From: Pachyseris speciosa
Lineage: Eukaryota; Cnidaria; Anthozoa; Scleractinia; Pachyseridae
Direction: 5' to 3'
DNA: 64,000 bases
Assembly: GCA_016490735.1 (NCBI GenBank)
Contig: JAEMWC010000126.1
Span: 267,001-331,000, forward strand
The position numbers were made by a program, and so were the translations under genes. The notes under the pieces are model-generated. The model saw only the letters and a program-made list of their open reading frames with translations. It made no database searches and was not told where the DNA came from. This document shows positions 1 to 11,154 of the stretch, piece by piece; positions within the stretch are counted from its first letter, which is position 1; each line of letters opens with the position of its first letter.

Positions 1-620
1 GTGAGAGAGCGTGGACAGTCTTTACCGAGTTTTAAACCCACTATTTCACTTCAGCTTCTACTTTGCTCCCCTTGACTTGCGCTTCCTTAGAACTTTTCAT
101 TTCTTATCTCACTGCTATAGAAACTTGGCACCCGCAACAGTGACGCCCTATATCACTGCTATTAGTTATGTTCACAAAGTAGCCGGTGTACACGATCCTA
201 CCAAAACCTTCGTCATTCAAACACTTTTCTAGGCTATCAGTCGCTCAAAGTCAGCTGATATTAGACTGCCCATAACTCGCTCTGTTTTACATCAACTTGT
301 TGGCTCATTGCAACACTACTTTTTCCACCGTGTTTTTATTAGCCTTTTATGGGTTTTTCCGTGTCGGAGAGCTAGCGACCAAGAGCCGGCCGGATTGTCC
401 CAGTGACGTTGTTCAATACTGCAACGTTAGCTTTCTCATGTTACGAGTTCGGCAGACATCCACAGGATCAAGATCACACTTACTCGGTTTAAACATAACA
501 CTGACCACCTGACTGGGTTCAAGAAACGTTTTGGGGAGAGGAAAGGGGAAGTTTATCCTCGGATTTTCGGACGGGGGAATGCCGCTCTGGTTTATCATAT
601 CAGACAAGCCCAGTTCTTGA
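1..620 (+). pseudogene. DIRS-like tyrosine recombinase fragment (unit A)
   Basis: Broken reading frames encode part of a tyrosine recombinase of the kind carried by DIRS retroelements. An N-terminal segment with TVTPYITAISYVHKVAG resembles the SAM-like core-binding domain. About 100 codons on, AFYGFFRVGELATKS contains the Arg of the first catalytic box (R-x-G-E). Two frame changes and a stop after IQTLF break it. The 5' part is outside the window; the copy at 22290-23200 shows more upstream sequence, including an RNase H end. DIRS assignment rests on that RNase H plus recombinase order. Confidence 0.6.
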
Positions 621-1726
621 TAGTACCTACAGCTTACTGTTCTCGAAAGCTATCTTATTTTTTTTTGTTTTCGATTTTGTTTTGCCGTCTGAACTTATCC
701 GAATATTCTTCGTAATATATACCAAGGGAAAATATTTGAATAAGTTCATGAATAGTAAAAGTATTTCCAAACTCGGCTTTCATCTCCAGTAATGAAAATA
801 GAATCTCAGCGCCTGAAACAGTTTTCCAAACGCAATCACTTGCGGGGACCTTCGAGAAACGCCTTCTTGTGGCTCACAGCTCTTTGAAATCTTTCACCAT
901 ATTGCGCTTTATGGTCTAACGGTAATATGTCATAGTGGTCAAAGTTCTTTATTATTTAGTTTTCTATTCGAAATGGAAAGAGCTAAATACCGGTGTATAT
1001 GCTACTGTGTTTCCCAGATTTGAATCCAATTATATTTTAACCCAATTTTCAACCAAAATGACAAAATATCTCTAAACATACAGGGACTCATTAAAACAGT
1101 TTGACTGATGACCACACGGCAGTGATATGTATGAGTTGGTAGTTTTTCGGACAATAACGAACATAACAACACTCTCAATATCCGTCTGCCTTTATGAAAA
1201 TTTATTCACTTGAACAATTAGCTGTCATTGCCATCACTTGCTTTTACATCAGTTTTTGCAGACGATTTTCAACTTGCGCCGCCAGTCTAAGGGGAGTTAG
1301 GTAATACTATGAAAACTACAATTCAGTTACAATAAATATTACCTATCACACTGATTATCTGTTGAGATGTCGGAAGAAATAGTCAAGCATTGGGCAGTAA
1401 CTTTTCAAATTTCATTTTGTTGGGTAGAAAAAGCCGGTGCGATTATTGTGCATGTTTAACTAGTTATGAACAAAGTCTCTAGCGCGAAGAACATTGTACT
1501 GGTAATTAACAGCGATAGTGAAGTTAGAATACGTGCAACGTTCACAGTTTTATTTTCTAAAGCTGAATTAATTCATCGTACATCCAACAAGTTATGTAGC
1601 TAGAAGGTTTTTTCAAATGGTGACGCCTGAATTTCCTTCCGCTCCAGCATTTTCCTTCCCTGGTTCATCAGATTCTATGAAATAAAAATATACAAATCAA
1701 AGACAGACTGTTTTGTAGAATGCTTT
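621..1726. other. Shared non-coding stretch, nothing recognised
   Basis: AT-rich sequence present in all three units (also about 23200-24290 and 59375-60478). No ORF with protein-like composition, no RNA gene and no repeat structure were seen. The conservation simply follows from the segmental duplication. Confidence 0.5.
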
Positions 1727-2035
1727 TCACTTTCACTTCACTTTTCACAACCCGCTTGTAGCAAAGCTAATCGAGGCGGGTTGTGTAGCTTACAATCAAA
1801 TTTAGCAAAATAAATTATTAGTAATTCAAGTTAAAAAAAAAAATACATAAATAAATAAAAATAAAATAAATAAATAAATAGGTATACACATACATTCACA
1901 GATAGCTAGCATTTACACGAGAAGAGCAAGAACCTTTAAGACAACATAGAACATAACTTGAAGTAATAATAAAAGCTAGTTTAGTTAATGATAATTAGAA
2001 ATTTTTAAGATTAATCATCCTCATCACGAACCACC
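1727..2035 (-). mobile_element. LINE 3'-end fragment with terminal hairpin
   Basis: Insertion present in A and C but not at the matching place in unit B. On the minus strand it ends with an 8-bp stem (CAACCCGC / GCGGGTTG) around a 20-nt loop, followed by a GTGAAGTGAAAGTGAAA-type tail. This is how the 3' ends of several invertebrate non-LTR elements look. An A/T-rich (TAAA)n tract lies at about 1835-1882. No coding part is retained, so the clade cannot be named. Confidence 0.45.
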
Positions 2036-2385
2036 ATGAAGAACATGTTAAATACTACGTTTGTATGTGCCGTTGAAATCACGTGATTTAGGGTGAGGTT
2101 ATACAGATAAGAAGAACCTCCGTGTGAAAAAAATAAATAACTAGATAAACCGAAGCACTCGTGTCAGAAGACAGAACTTCGACGCCCAAAAGTGTGCAAA
2201 AAAAATTTTTTGCATGCGGTCTAAAGGTGTGACTTTAGACAAATTAAAAACGTGGAGTCTGTTAAAACAGTCACGCTGAATCGACCTCCGCATGTTGGGT
2301 CCTGTTCCTCGCCTGCACAGTCCTGTTCAATCTTGAGAGTGGTCGGGTTAATTGTCTAAAACCCATAGGCAGTAACTAGACAAGT

Positions 2386-2832
2386 TTGAAGAAGTTACAC
2401 GGCGAATTAACTCAGAAAAACTTCGTTTATCAAGATAAGTGGTCACTCATCTTTGGAAGCTTGGCGACGGAAATTTGCATATGGAACAAACGACCCTCAT
2501 TAACTGAGAAGATCCTTTTGTTGCACTGTACACAGAATGTTCAATTATCTACAAGATATGTGTACACAGATCAATACAAAGGAAGGCCACGACCCACATT
2601 CTTCAGATTGCTGCGCATCAAGAGACACAAGTGTCCGTATACATATTATTCCAACACTACCGCCTCATTCCACGTGCCGCTTATTGGTGATTTAGTTTTT
2701 AAACTTAACCCGGGCCCTGTGGACAATAACTCTCGCACTACCACCTCCAGACAATGGAATTGCAGCACCAGGACAAAACGTTTCTACGCGCAGCACAGGG
2801 AACCCAATTGCTACTCTTCGGAACCCCAATAA
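2386..2832 (+). pseudogene. LINE N-terminal ORF with NPGP (2A-like) motif
   Basis: An open stretch of 148 codons precedes the endonuclease but is in another frame from it. It has no domain I recognise. Near residues 98-111 it reads LIGDLVFKLNPGP. Several APE-type LINEs carry a 2A-like peptide (D-x-E-x-NPGP) here; this copy keeps NPGP but has Lys where the Glu should be, so co-translational separation is doubtful. The right-arm copy at 58246-58692 is nearly identical. Confidence 0.5.
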
Positions 2833-2872
2833 TTTAATCAACTTACGTCCTTCATGTAAAACGGGCTTCAAC

Positions 2873-3747
2873 TTGCACAAGCAAATGGTACTATGTAATG
2901 TCAATGCTCGTTCTGTGAGAAACAAAACAGCGGTAATTGTTGATTACATATGCGAACGCAAAGTTGATTTAGTTGCCGTTACCGAACACTGGCTGACAGC
3001 TAACGACTCCGCTGTCAGACAGAGCTGTGCCCAGTCGGCTACAGCATTCTTGATCACCTAAGACCTGATCGCCGCGGCGGGGGAACTGGGCTTATCTACC
3101 GCGATTCGCTTGCTGTCTCCAAGGCTAATGCCGGAGTTAGCGCCCTCTACTCTTTCGAGTTTTCCGAGTGGATTGTTAAATCGTCACCACACAACATGCG
3201 GCTCATTATTATCTACAGACCGCCATATTCAGAAGAACATCGTGTTCCCACAAGTGTATTTCTTTCCGAGTTTCCTGAATATCTTGAGACTCTGCTGCTA
3301 TGCAAGGAGCAACTGCTTATAACAGGTGATTTTAACATCCACGTGGACGATGCTCAGGACTCTTGCGCACGAAAACTCTTAGAGGTGTTAGAAGGCCTTG
3401 GACTGGAACAGCATGTTGATCAACCCACTCATCGTGAAGGGCACACCCTTGATCTAGTCATAACGCGAATGTCTGAGAGCCTCATCGCCAGCACGCCTGT
3501 GATCGATCAGTTTATATCTGATCATGCAGCTGTTTTGTGCTGGCTTACGCCACCAAGACCTGGCCTCTCCGTGAAGACTACTAGCTACCGGAAAATCAAG
3601 TCCATCGATATGGAGCAGCTGAAAATAGACTTGCGGTCTACTGCGCTATATGCAGCGGACGATCCAACTACTGCTGATGAATTAGAGGCATACGCTAAGG
3701 AGTATAACACCACTCTTTCTACGATGCTCGATAAGCATGCTCCCTAA
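2873..3747 (+). pseudogene. LINE endonuclease domain, frameshifted (unit A)
   Basis: Encodes an APE-like endonuclease that would nick target DNA for target-primed reverse transcription. MVLCNVNARSVRNK opens the domain; VDLVAVTEHWL, LIIIYRPPYS, LLITGDFNIHVDD and ISDHAAV correspond to the conserved blocks (N, E, Y/R, D-x-N, S-D-H). A small indel near 3017-3030 breaks the frame after NDSAVR, so the copy reads as two pieces. The right-arm counterpart (57330-58205) is open throughout. Confidence 0.8.
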
Positions 3748-3854
3748 GGACTCGTACTAGGGTCAGTAGGCCTCTAGTACCCTGGTATAGCGACGCCATT
3801 GATAAGGCTAAGCGCTCACGTAGGAAGGCTGAAAGGAAGTGGAGAAGAACAAAG

Positions 3855-4145
3855 TTGCTCTCAGATTTTGCTGACTACAAGAAGAAGAGAAACTATGTGA
3901 CTAACCTCATGAATAAATCAAGGCAAGACTTCTACTCTAAGTTCATAGAAGATAAAAGCATCGATCAGAGAAAGCTCTTTAGTGCGGCCAAAAAGCTGCT
4001 TGGTACACATAATGTGCCGCGCTTTCCTGGTCATCTTGTGTTGGCAAATGACATTGGCAAATTCTTTGTGCGCAAGATAGAGCACATTCGACGAGATATT
4101 GACTCGATTTGTCTTAGCTCTTCAGATCGCAGTCTAGCAGTCTAG
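3855..4145 (+). pseudogene. LINE linker between endonuclease and RT (unit A)
   Basis: The 96-codon frame with YKKKRNYVTNLMNKSRQDFYSKFIEDKS and a following K-rich segment is the usual region between endonuclease and RT in L2/CR1-type ORF2. It lies 107 bp downstream of a stop in the endonuclease frame, so the protein is interrupted. There is no catalytic motif in this part. Confidence 0.65.
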
Positions 4146-5328
4146 TGCCACCGGAAAGGTTAGCTACAGATGTCACAGATCGAACGCTGCGCTCTTTTGA
4201 TACCCTGAGCGAGAGCAATGTGTGTGACCTTATTAAGAACTCTGCCAAAAAGTCGTGCTTATTGGATCCATTGCCGACTAACCTGGTCTGTGACTCATTG
4301 GAGGTTTTACTGCTGTTATCACGAAAATGGTAAATGCATCTCTGTCTACTGCACACTTCCCTTCCGAGTGGAAGGAAGCGATCGTAAACCCCTTACTAAA
4401 AAAGGGAGCCAAGGACTCTGCTCACAAAAACTTGCGACCAGTCAGTAATCTATCATTTGTATCCAAGATTACCGAGAGGGCAGTATTTGACCAGGTGTAC
4501 ACCCACGTTACGGATAACGAACTATTTCCTGTATTGCAGTCGGCTTATAGGAAAGCACACAGTACTGAGACGGCGCTGCTTAAAATAATTAACGACATCC
4601 TGCTTGACATGAAATCGCCAGCACGTGTCTCTGCTCGTACTGCTTGATTTAAGGGCAGCGTTTGACACGGTGGACCACACCCTTCTCCTGCGGCGCCTAG
4701 AGACGTCGTTTGGTGTCACAGGAGATGCTCTCAAGTGGTTCACCTCCTACTTGTCTGGCCGCTCTCAGCGTGTTGCGGTTAACGGGGAACTGTCAGACAG
4801 ATCTCACCTATCATTCGGTGTTCCTCAAGGGTCATGCCTAGGACCGCTACTTTTTTCTGTCTATGCTAGTAAGCTGTTTGAAGTTATTACTACCAACTAG
4901 CAACTAGCAACTACCAACTACCAACTACCAACTACCAAACGTCCATGCATATGCAGACGACACTCAACTTTACCTGCAGTTTTGAAAGTGAGACGGGGGC
5001 AAAGTGTGCTATGGAGCGGTGTATTAGGGCTGTGAGGGCGTGGATGGTTGAAGATAAGTTGAAGCTGAATGAAGAGAAGACTGAGTTCATGCTCATTGGA
5101 ACTCGCCAGCAATTTAGTAAAATCCAAACTGATAGTCTTTTAGTTGGTGACACGCCTATACCTTCAGTTACTGAAGCTAGGAATTTAGGTGTCTGGTTTG
5201 ACTATTATCTCCATTTTCACAACCACATAAACAAGACATGCCAGTTAGCTTTCTTTTCATTGTACAACATTAGGCGTATCAGAAAATACCTCCCTTTTGA
5301 AGCTGCAAAGACTTTACTACAAGCTTAA
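4145..5328 (+). pseudogene. LINE reverse transcriptase, interrupted (unit A)
   Basis: Fragments in several frames give a reverse transcriptase: KEAIVNPLLKKG and LRPVSNLSFVSKI at the start, LLDLRAAFDTVDH (motif A Asp), GVPQGSCLGPLLF (motif B), and YADDTQLY near 4947 (motif C). Frame changes occur near 4330 and 4625. Between motifs B and C a tandem CCAACTA-type repeat adds TAG stops. The downstream 127 codons (4945-5328) hold MVEDKLKLNEEKTEFMLIGT and LGVWFDYYLHFHNHI. Confidence 0.8.
4890..4937 (+). repeat. CCAACTA-type microsatellite inside the RT (unit A)
   Basis: About seven 6-7-nt units built from CAACTAC/CAACTAG replace the codons just before the YADD box. The right arm has the same tract in a shorter form (about 31 against 46 bp), so it has changed length since the arms split. 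Confidence 0.75.
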
Positions 5329-5381
5329 GTCATAAGTCGTATGGACTATTATATGGTCTGCCAGCTATACATATTCATAAA

Positions 5382-5804
5382 TTGCAACGTGTACAAAATG
5401 CAGCTGCCAGGTTACTGACCAACACGCCGCGCTATGCGCACATCACACCTGTCATGATAGAGCTTCATTGGTTGCCTGTTAAATTTAGAATTATTTTTAA
5501 AATCAATTTAACAATTTTTAAAGCTCTTCATGGTCTTGCACCAGCCTATCTTAGCAACCTTTTATCTTTTAAACACTCTAATTATAATTTAAGATCAAAT
5601 AATAATAATAATATTCTTGCCCGGCCAGCAGTAAAATCGGCCAAGACCAGTGGAGATAGAGCCTTCTCAGTTGCTGCTCCGGTTTTATGGAACGCCTTGC
5701 CGCCAAGCCTTAGGGTTATGGATAATCTTATCATACTTAAGAGAGAGCTCAAAACGCATCTTTTTAGGCAAGCGTATTTTATTAATGGATACTTCACAAA
5801 TTAA
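5382..5804 (+). pseudogene. LINE ORF2 C-terminal region (unit A)
   Basis: This 140-codon frame carries the C-terminal blocks of L2/CR1-type ORF2: QRVQNAAARLL, IELHWLPVKFRIIFKI, FKALHGLAPAYLSNLL, GDRAFSVAAPVLWNALP and LKTHLFRQAY. Its last five codons (GYFTN) and stop come from the retrozyme inserted at 5788, not from the LINE. The original stop is probably the TAG just past the second target-site copy near 6437. Confidence 0.75.
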
Positions 5805-5899
5805 TGTGATCAAGTAAGCTGAAGCCACTCAAAAGGCACTAAGGCCACAAGTTAGCGGGCATTACCCCTTAAATCTACCAAAGTAAAGACTGAGCCCAA

Positions 5900-5964
5900 G
5901 CATTAGCAGGCATGGACAGCTGTTTCGGCCTTGTTAGGCCTCATCAGCATGGCATAGCTAATGC
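5900..5964 (-). ncRNA. Type I hammerhead ribozyme (A, distal)
   Basis: On the minus strand the conserved core is present: CTGATGA, a 4-bp stem II (GGCC/GGCC) with loop TAACAA, GAAA, a minimal stem III (AC-AGCT-GT) and the cleavage triplet GTC. Stem I pairs GCATTAGC with GCTAATGC outside and CATG with CATG inside, separated by an internal loop. Cleavage is expected between 5915 and 5914. One inner stem I pair is lost relative to the other copy. Confidence 0.8.
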
Positions 5965-6154
5965 TCAGGCTCAAGTACCCACATAGTCAATATAACAAGC
6001 AATGAAAACGTAAAGCTTGTGGGATGTGGCTGGAGTGACAAGGATACTTCACAAATTAATGTGATCAAGTAAGCTGAAGCCACTCAAAAGGCACTAAGGC
6101 CACAAGGTAGCGGGCATTACCCCTTAAATCTACCAAAGTAAAGATTAAGCCCAA

Positions 6155-6219
6155 GCATTAGCAGCCATGGACAGCTGTTTCGGCCTTGTTAGGCCTCATC
6201 AGCATGGCATAGCTAATGC
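6155..6219 (-). ncRNA. Type I hammerhead ribozyme (A, proximal)
   Basis: The core is the same as the copy 255 bp away, and stem I is fully paired: CCATG with CATGG next to the core, then an internal loop, then GCATTAGC with GCTAATGC. Stem III is only about two pairs, typical of metazoan type I hammerheads that cleave best as dimers. Cleavage is expected between 6170 and 6169. Confidence 0.85.
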
Positions 6220-6743
6220 TCCAGCTAATGCTGGACAGCTAATGCTGTCCATGGCTGCTAATGCTTGAGCTCAATCTTTACTTTGGTAGATTTAAGGGGT
6301 AATGCCCGCTACCTTGTGGTCTTAGTGCCTTTTGAGTGGTTTCAGCTTACTTGATCACATTAATTTGTGAAGTATCCTTGTCACTCCAGCCACATCCCAC
6401 AAGCTTTACGTTTTCATTGCGTATTTCATTAATGTTTAGATTTTATATTTCTGTGTGATGTGATTTTTATTTCTGTAATTATAATATAATTAGCACTCTA
6501 GATATAGTTTTACATTTTTAGCAGAGTTAATTTAATTTTTAGTGATTTTTTACCGATTATAATAATTGTAAAGTGCATTAGATCATATATTTTTAATAAA
6601 TTTTGCGCTATATAAGTAACAAGTTTATTTATTTATTAACGTGAAGTCGGGGCGATTATCGACAGAAAAGACGGAAAGACAAACAGCATGACTAACTACT
6701 GGCTGACTGACCAACTGACTGACTATTTACCCTTGGTGTCAAA

Positions 6744-6832
6744 AAGCAGAGGCAGATAAGACAAAGACAGACAGACAGACAAAGAGGGGCAAACTAGACA
6801 GAGGCAGACAGAAAGACAGGCAGGTGGCAAGT
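6744..6832 (-). repeat. GACA/TGTC simple repeat beside peroxidase exon 5 (A)
   Basis: Runs of GACAGACAGACA interspersed with GGCA lie just 3' of the exon-5 splice donor of the peroxidase gene. A reading frame running on past the donor through this tract is an artefact of the repeat. Unit B (25030-25145) and C (54247-54335) have the same tract with different lengths. Confidence 0.6.
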
Positions 6833-6892
6833 TGTCTACGGGAGGGACCACTAAAAGACGTTTAAACAAGGCAATCAAGTAAATATACTTAC

Positions 6893-7455
6893 CCTCTCTC
6901 CATACGTTCAAGTTGACAAAAGGCAAATCTTCACAGTCAACCGTAGGGTTAGTGAGTGGGTTTTGAGGGCTGAAGGCTCGTGCGTGGATTCGTCGAATAC
7001 CATCTGCGCTGTCGCAATAAACACGGGCCAGGCTGGTCTTTCGTATCTCGTACAGCTGAGCACTAGTGAACCCTGTTTGATGGTCGTCTCGTTCATACCA
7101 GAAGCGGTCCCCAAAGCGCAAATCATGGAACTGTTGCTCCATAATACAGGTGAAGACGAAACCAAGAATGCTACCTCGTACGGGATATTCACTTATGCCG
7201 CCCATGAATAAATCGATGTCAGAAACATTGGAATAAACTTGTTCAAGTCGGTACCGCTGTTCAAATGTTATGGTGTCTGCAAGGTCATCAAACGTGGTAG
7301 CTGGCCTCCCTCCACACGCCTCTCGAAACTTGACGTAGCCTGGCAAACCGTGGTCCCGGCCACGCTGACAGTTTATAGCGGCGAGATCACCAACGATGCC
7401 ATCGAAAGTGTCTCCTTCGATGATAAGTTCTTCTCGTACAGCCTCTACAAAGATT
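6893..7455 (-). pseudogene. Peroxidase A exon 5
   Basis: 563 nt, open. Contains NCQRGRDHGLPGY (the Asn supports the proximal His), SDIDLFMGG and RFWYER blocks, and ends at VWRE with a GTAAGT-like donor. The frame also runs through the donor into the TGTC repeat, which I do not take as coding. Confidence 0.8.
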
Positions 7456-7953
7456 CTATAGCAATATAAAGGCAAACAAATTTCAGTTTTAATCTCTAAC
7501 TAAGACAAAAAGGTTTCCAGTATGTCTTCATTCTCCCCATATGCAATCCATCTGCCATGGGCAGTTGAAAACCATTACCAATTTACTCTATAAACATACT
7601 ATCTTCAAGTGTGCTGATTATTGCCTGAAAAAGTAAAAACATCACTTTAAAATAATAGATTTTTTTTAGATTGTAGATTTTGTTTTCCCAATGTAGACCA
7701 TGTGATGTTACCCTAGAGAACAGTTTATTTGAAATTTCTCCTTATTCACGTGCATATGTACGCATAATTTATGAAAAGGGCATCCAAGGGCCGATGTAAG
7801 TTGCCTGGCTGCAGTGACGGCATTTGATCTTTTCAAAAGACCAGACAGAAACTACTCAGTTTATTTTCTATTTAATTTGCTACGCCTTTACAAGTACATA
7901 AATCACGAAATATTTGCAAAGAATTACGTCATGGTGATTAATACACTTGGCTT

Positions 7954-8208
7954 CAGGGCCGTAGCCAGACCAAAATTGTTACCGAGGCAATTAATTAATT
8001 AATAATTAATAAATTAATTAATTTTAATGTTCTTCTTATAAAGTATACTTAGCCTCCTACAGGATCCCAGGAAAAGACTTAACCCTTTGTGAACTAGAAT
8101 TAAACAGACTGTTCATAGCACAAGCATTGAAAGACAAAAAAAACTGAAAGCTCAAAAAGTTTACCGAGGCAAGTGCCTCGGTTCTCCTCATAGTAGCTAC
8201 GGCCCTTG
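7954..8208. mobile_element. Small hAT-like MITE in intron 4 (A)
   Basis: Ends read CAGGGCCGTAGC and, inverted, CAAGGGCCGTAGC, about 255 bp apart. CAGGG...GTAGC ends are common in hAT-type MITEs. I could not find an 8-bp target duplication, and the element is present in all three units, so it predates the duplications. Confidence 0.4.
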
Positions 8209-8808
8209 AATTATGAATGTTTAGGTTTCCTCCCAAGATTCATGAGAATATAATTCTGAAGAAATACATAAACGTGATGAGATAAGAAGAGAGAAAAAGT
8301 CAATCAAAGATTGCAATCGTAAAACTTCAGCTAAAATTAATAATTATCGGGAATTATTTTAATTTTGTTTCGTGAAAAGCATAAAAAGGAAGAGCTAGTG
8401 ATCTCGGAATTGAGTGAATTAAACCTGAATTCGAATTACTTATAAATAAGCAGAAGTTTGGGAATACATAAACTTGTGAAAATCAACGATAAAATCGAAC
8501 TACATTTCGGAGTTGTCAAGACGCCATTAGTTTGAGCTTAAAAATGGTGTCCTGACGACAGCCGAAAAGTTATCGATTTTATGATTGATTTTTTAATTAC
8601 TTACTTATGCGAAACTGAATTGAAATAGACATGTTCGTATTCTTGGTATTGAGCTGGATTCAGTATGAAGTGGAGGCTCTTGCGGGGGAAGTGAAAAGAT
8701 TCCCCCGTTTAAGCCTCGTGTGCATGCTAGTTCCAGCTCATTACGGACAATACGGATAAGGTCTATTGAAACGATAATCTCGAAAGTTAATTTGAAGCTT
8801 AAACTTAC

Positions 8809-9105
8809 GGATCAAACTGACGAGCCGTATCCTGGCCAAACCTAGCAAAATTCCTCCAAAGACATTGCCGTTTGACTGGTAGAATCGAGATGGGTTAAAG
8901 TAGTCCCTGGTTGGTATTTTCAGTGGCTCACCGAATCCATTTTTTGAAAGACAGGGTTTAAAAGGGGGAAATCTTGGCGAATGAGGGTGTGGCCCATTCT
9001 CATGGCGGCTGTAGAGAAAGAGTTGATCATTTGTGCGCTCCTACTAGGGTCGTACTGAGTGAAGGGCTGATTTCCTTGCTCCAGCAAAAGGCCTGAGCTA
9101 TTCCT
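8809..9105 (-). pseudogene. Peroxidase A exon 4, two 1-nt deletions
   Basis: 297 nt against 299 in B and C. It keeps the proximal haem ligand segment MRMGHTLI, but a lost base in the A-run near 8940 shifts frame a few codons later and reaches a stop; a second base is lost in the CCC run near 8825. Confidence 0.85.
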
Positions 9106-9696
9106 CTGTAATGTAAGTATAAATACAGTAATGACGGTTTGATGAGTCATTTTCACAGGTAACGTTGTGTGATGACCGTTTGCTTAAAAGCATTGGTTTT
9201 ACAAGAAAGATCGCACTAAAAAAAACTGGGAGCATATCAGGGAGGCAAAATAAGTGAGAAATTCTCAGGTTTAGTTATATGTCTAAAAATGCTCTTAGGT
9301 ATTATGTGCCTAAAAGCGGCCCAAATATATTAGAGTAAAAATTTGTACCGTTGCCCTAGGAGTATTAGCAGTGCACGAATACAGAGAATTATCGACATCT
9401 ATAACCTCAGTCTACTGGGAAGTTGTTTTAAACCTGTAATTCGAGATATTAGTACGATTAAGAAAGCAATAAATTCTGATTAATCAATGATAGGCTTTTA
9501 TTACCGCTATCACTTCCACGCATGTTTCCCTACCTAATGATGATCGAAATATTTACTCATTTACTCTGAGATCATGTACTGAATTAAAATTAGCCTATAA
9601 GTTACTAAAGTATGTATCGCATCAAAGTATGTATCACCACTTGTTTCACCCAAAAAGAAAGATTCTGAAACTAGCTGTTCAGAGTATCACCCTTAC

Positions 9697-9878
9697 CCGA
9701 TCTTCGTCGAAGAGTACTGCGAGCCACTCATTGTAGGTGATATGTTGCAATTCTGCAATCACGATTTTCCGCGCCTCTTGGAAGAGTCTTTCGTCATTCC
9801 ACAATGGGTTGATGTAGTGCAGATTCCTAGCGATGCGGTTGTGTTCTCGAACCCACAGGGTGTGCATCGCGATAAGGG
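9697..9878 (-). pseudogene. Peroxidase A exon 3
   Basis: 182 nt encoding [20 protein letters not shown] and the [21 protein letters not shown] block, the helices that pack on the haem pocket. It joins in phase after the G that ends exon 2. Confidence 0.85.
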
Positions 9879-10766
9879 CTGCCAGAAAGATGGTTCATAC
9901 ACTAAGTTACCGTACGTAGTGTCCGCGGTAGTTCGGAAATCTATCCGGTAATTTGCGGTGTGTGCGAGAGTGAGAAAATGAGCAGTGATGTACTCCGTGT
10001 GCCAGGAATAACGCGTATGTTTTTAAGCCTTAGTGGCGTGTCTTTGTGGCTTCAGTACGCTACAGTTAACCGTTTGTTCGTCGCTTCTCAAACTGTAAGG
10101 CAGGATTGGTTTCTTTAAGGGCTAAAAACATTTGTCAAACTTAAAACATGAGGCGCTTGCAGAGCGTATTTGAAGAGGATGCTGATCTATGGGAGTATTT
10201 TGTTTAAGGATTTCCATCAAAAGACCGCACGCATAAAAAGAAGAAACCTGCGTCATCACTAATATTCAACAGAAAATAACAGCTTCATCTTAACTGCTAT
10301 CTGTCAATGGCTACCATCTCAAAGAAGACGAGTAGCGTTTGAATATTGCGCTTAACATTATGCCAACCGTATATTAAGGCGCGGACCACTGATAGCCTTG
10401 ACACCAATCATTAGTCAAGGTTGCAAACTTTGTACATTGGGCCGTTTCGTGTCGAAAACTGTGCATACTATATGCTACCGCTGTTTTATTTTTTAACTGT
10501 GCTTACTTTGCCGTTCTATTGGACATTTAGTGCACCATGCCAATCTTATACTATTTCAAGAATTGCGCTTACTTACTGTTAGGGTTGGGCAGTTGGAACT
10601 GGTGCCGCGCGTAGACTGGGTATAGGGGATTGCTGTAAAAGTGAAGACTGTGGAAATTTAGCGAGCTTAATTGCTTATTATTCGTCCGATATCACCCGCG
10701 CGAAAACACGGGTCAGGATATCGCAGGGATGCAAAGATTAGCCAAGCAAACTGTAATTTCTCTTAC

Positions 10767-11001
10767 CTTGATTTATGTTGACGCGATCGTCTCCGGCTAG
10801 ATAGCAGGGCTCTCCTGGATTCGAAGATCTACAGAAAGCCTCTTCATTGGCCTCCGGAAGGACGGGCATATCTGAGGTGTCCACGTGCGGACGAACTGCC
10901 ATCAGTCCCAGGTTTGCGTTCTGGTCACGAAGTCTCATCGCTAGCTCCTCGTTTGAACCGTACACTTGTGAGCCGTCAATATATGCGGTTACCTCATTCG
11001 T
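10767..11001 (-). pseudogene. Peroxidase A exon 2
   Basis: 235 nt with AYIDGSQVYGS (calcium-site and VYGS block) and AGDDRVNINQ. The Ile in RVNI replaces the conserved haem-linking Glu. Donor GTAAGA, acceptor AATTAG. Confidence 0.85.
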
Positions 11002-11022
11002 CTAATTAAATGCAGAAAGATC

Positions 11023-11106
11023 ATGAACAATAATAATAATAATAACAATAATAATAATAATAATAATAATAATAGTAATAATAATCATCCAGTTCACAAA
11101 GCTGAC

Positions 11107-11154
<48 letters not shown>

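Larger units (their letters stand above)
5788..6418 (-). mobile_element. Hammerhead retrozyme, 631 bp, nested in LINE (unit A)
   Basis: A short non-coding retroelement flanked by GCGTATTTTATTAATG (5772-5787) and GCGTATTTCATTAATG (6419-6434), a 16-bp target-site duplication with one mismatch. Read on the minus strand it contains a partial unit in opposite orientation, then two hammerhead ribozymes 255 bp apart, then a truncated monomer. Retrozymes are non-autonomous elements whose transcripts self-cleave to monomers that circularise and are retrotransposed by a partner LINE. The inverted first part is what twin priming would give. Confidence 0.8.
2262..6638 (+). mobile_element. L2/CR1-like LINE, nearly complete (unit A)
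   Basis: Compared with the empty site in unit B (near 24900), about 4.4 kb is inserted between GGAGTCTG and ACGTGAAGTC. It carries, in order, an N-terminal region with an NPGP motif, an apurinic-type endonuclease, a linker, a reverse transcriptase with motifs FDTVDH, GVPQGSCLGPLLF and YADD, and a C-terminal region with HWLPV and RAFS blocks. A GCGCTATATAAGT...TTTATTTATTTATT tail closes it. A retrozyme is nested in it at 5788-6418. Frameshifts and a microsatellite in the RT make it inactive. L2/CR1 placement is from motif style, not a tree. Confidence 0.85.

Noticed and set aside
11028..11153. CRISPR-like array
   Set aside because: AAT trinucleotide arrays only; no spacers, and the genome is eukaryotic.
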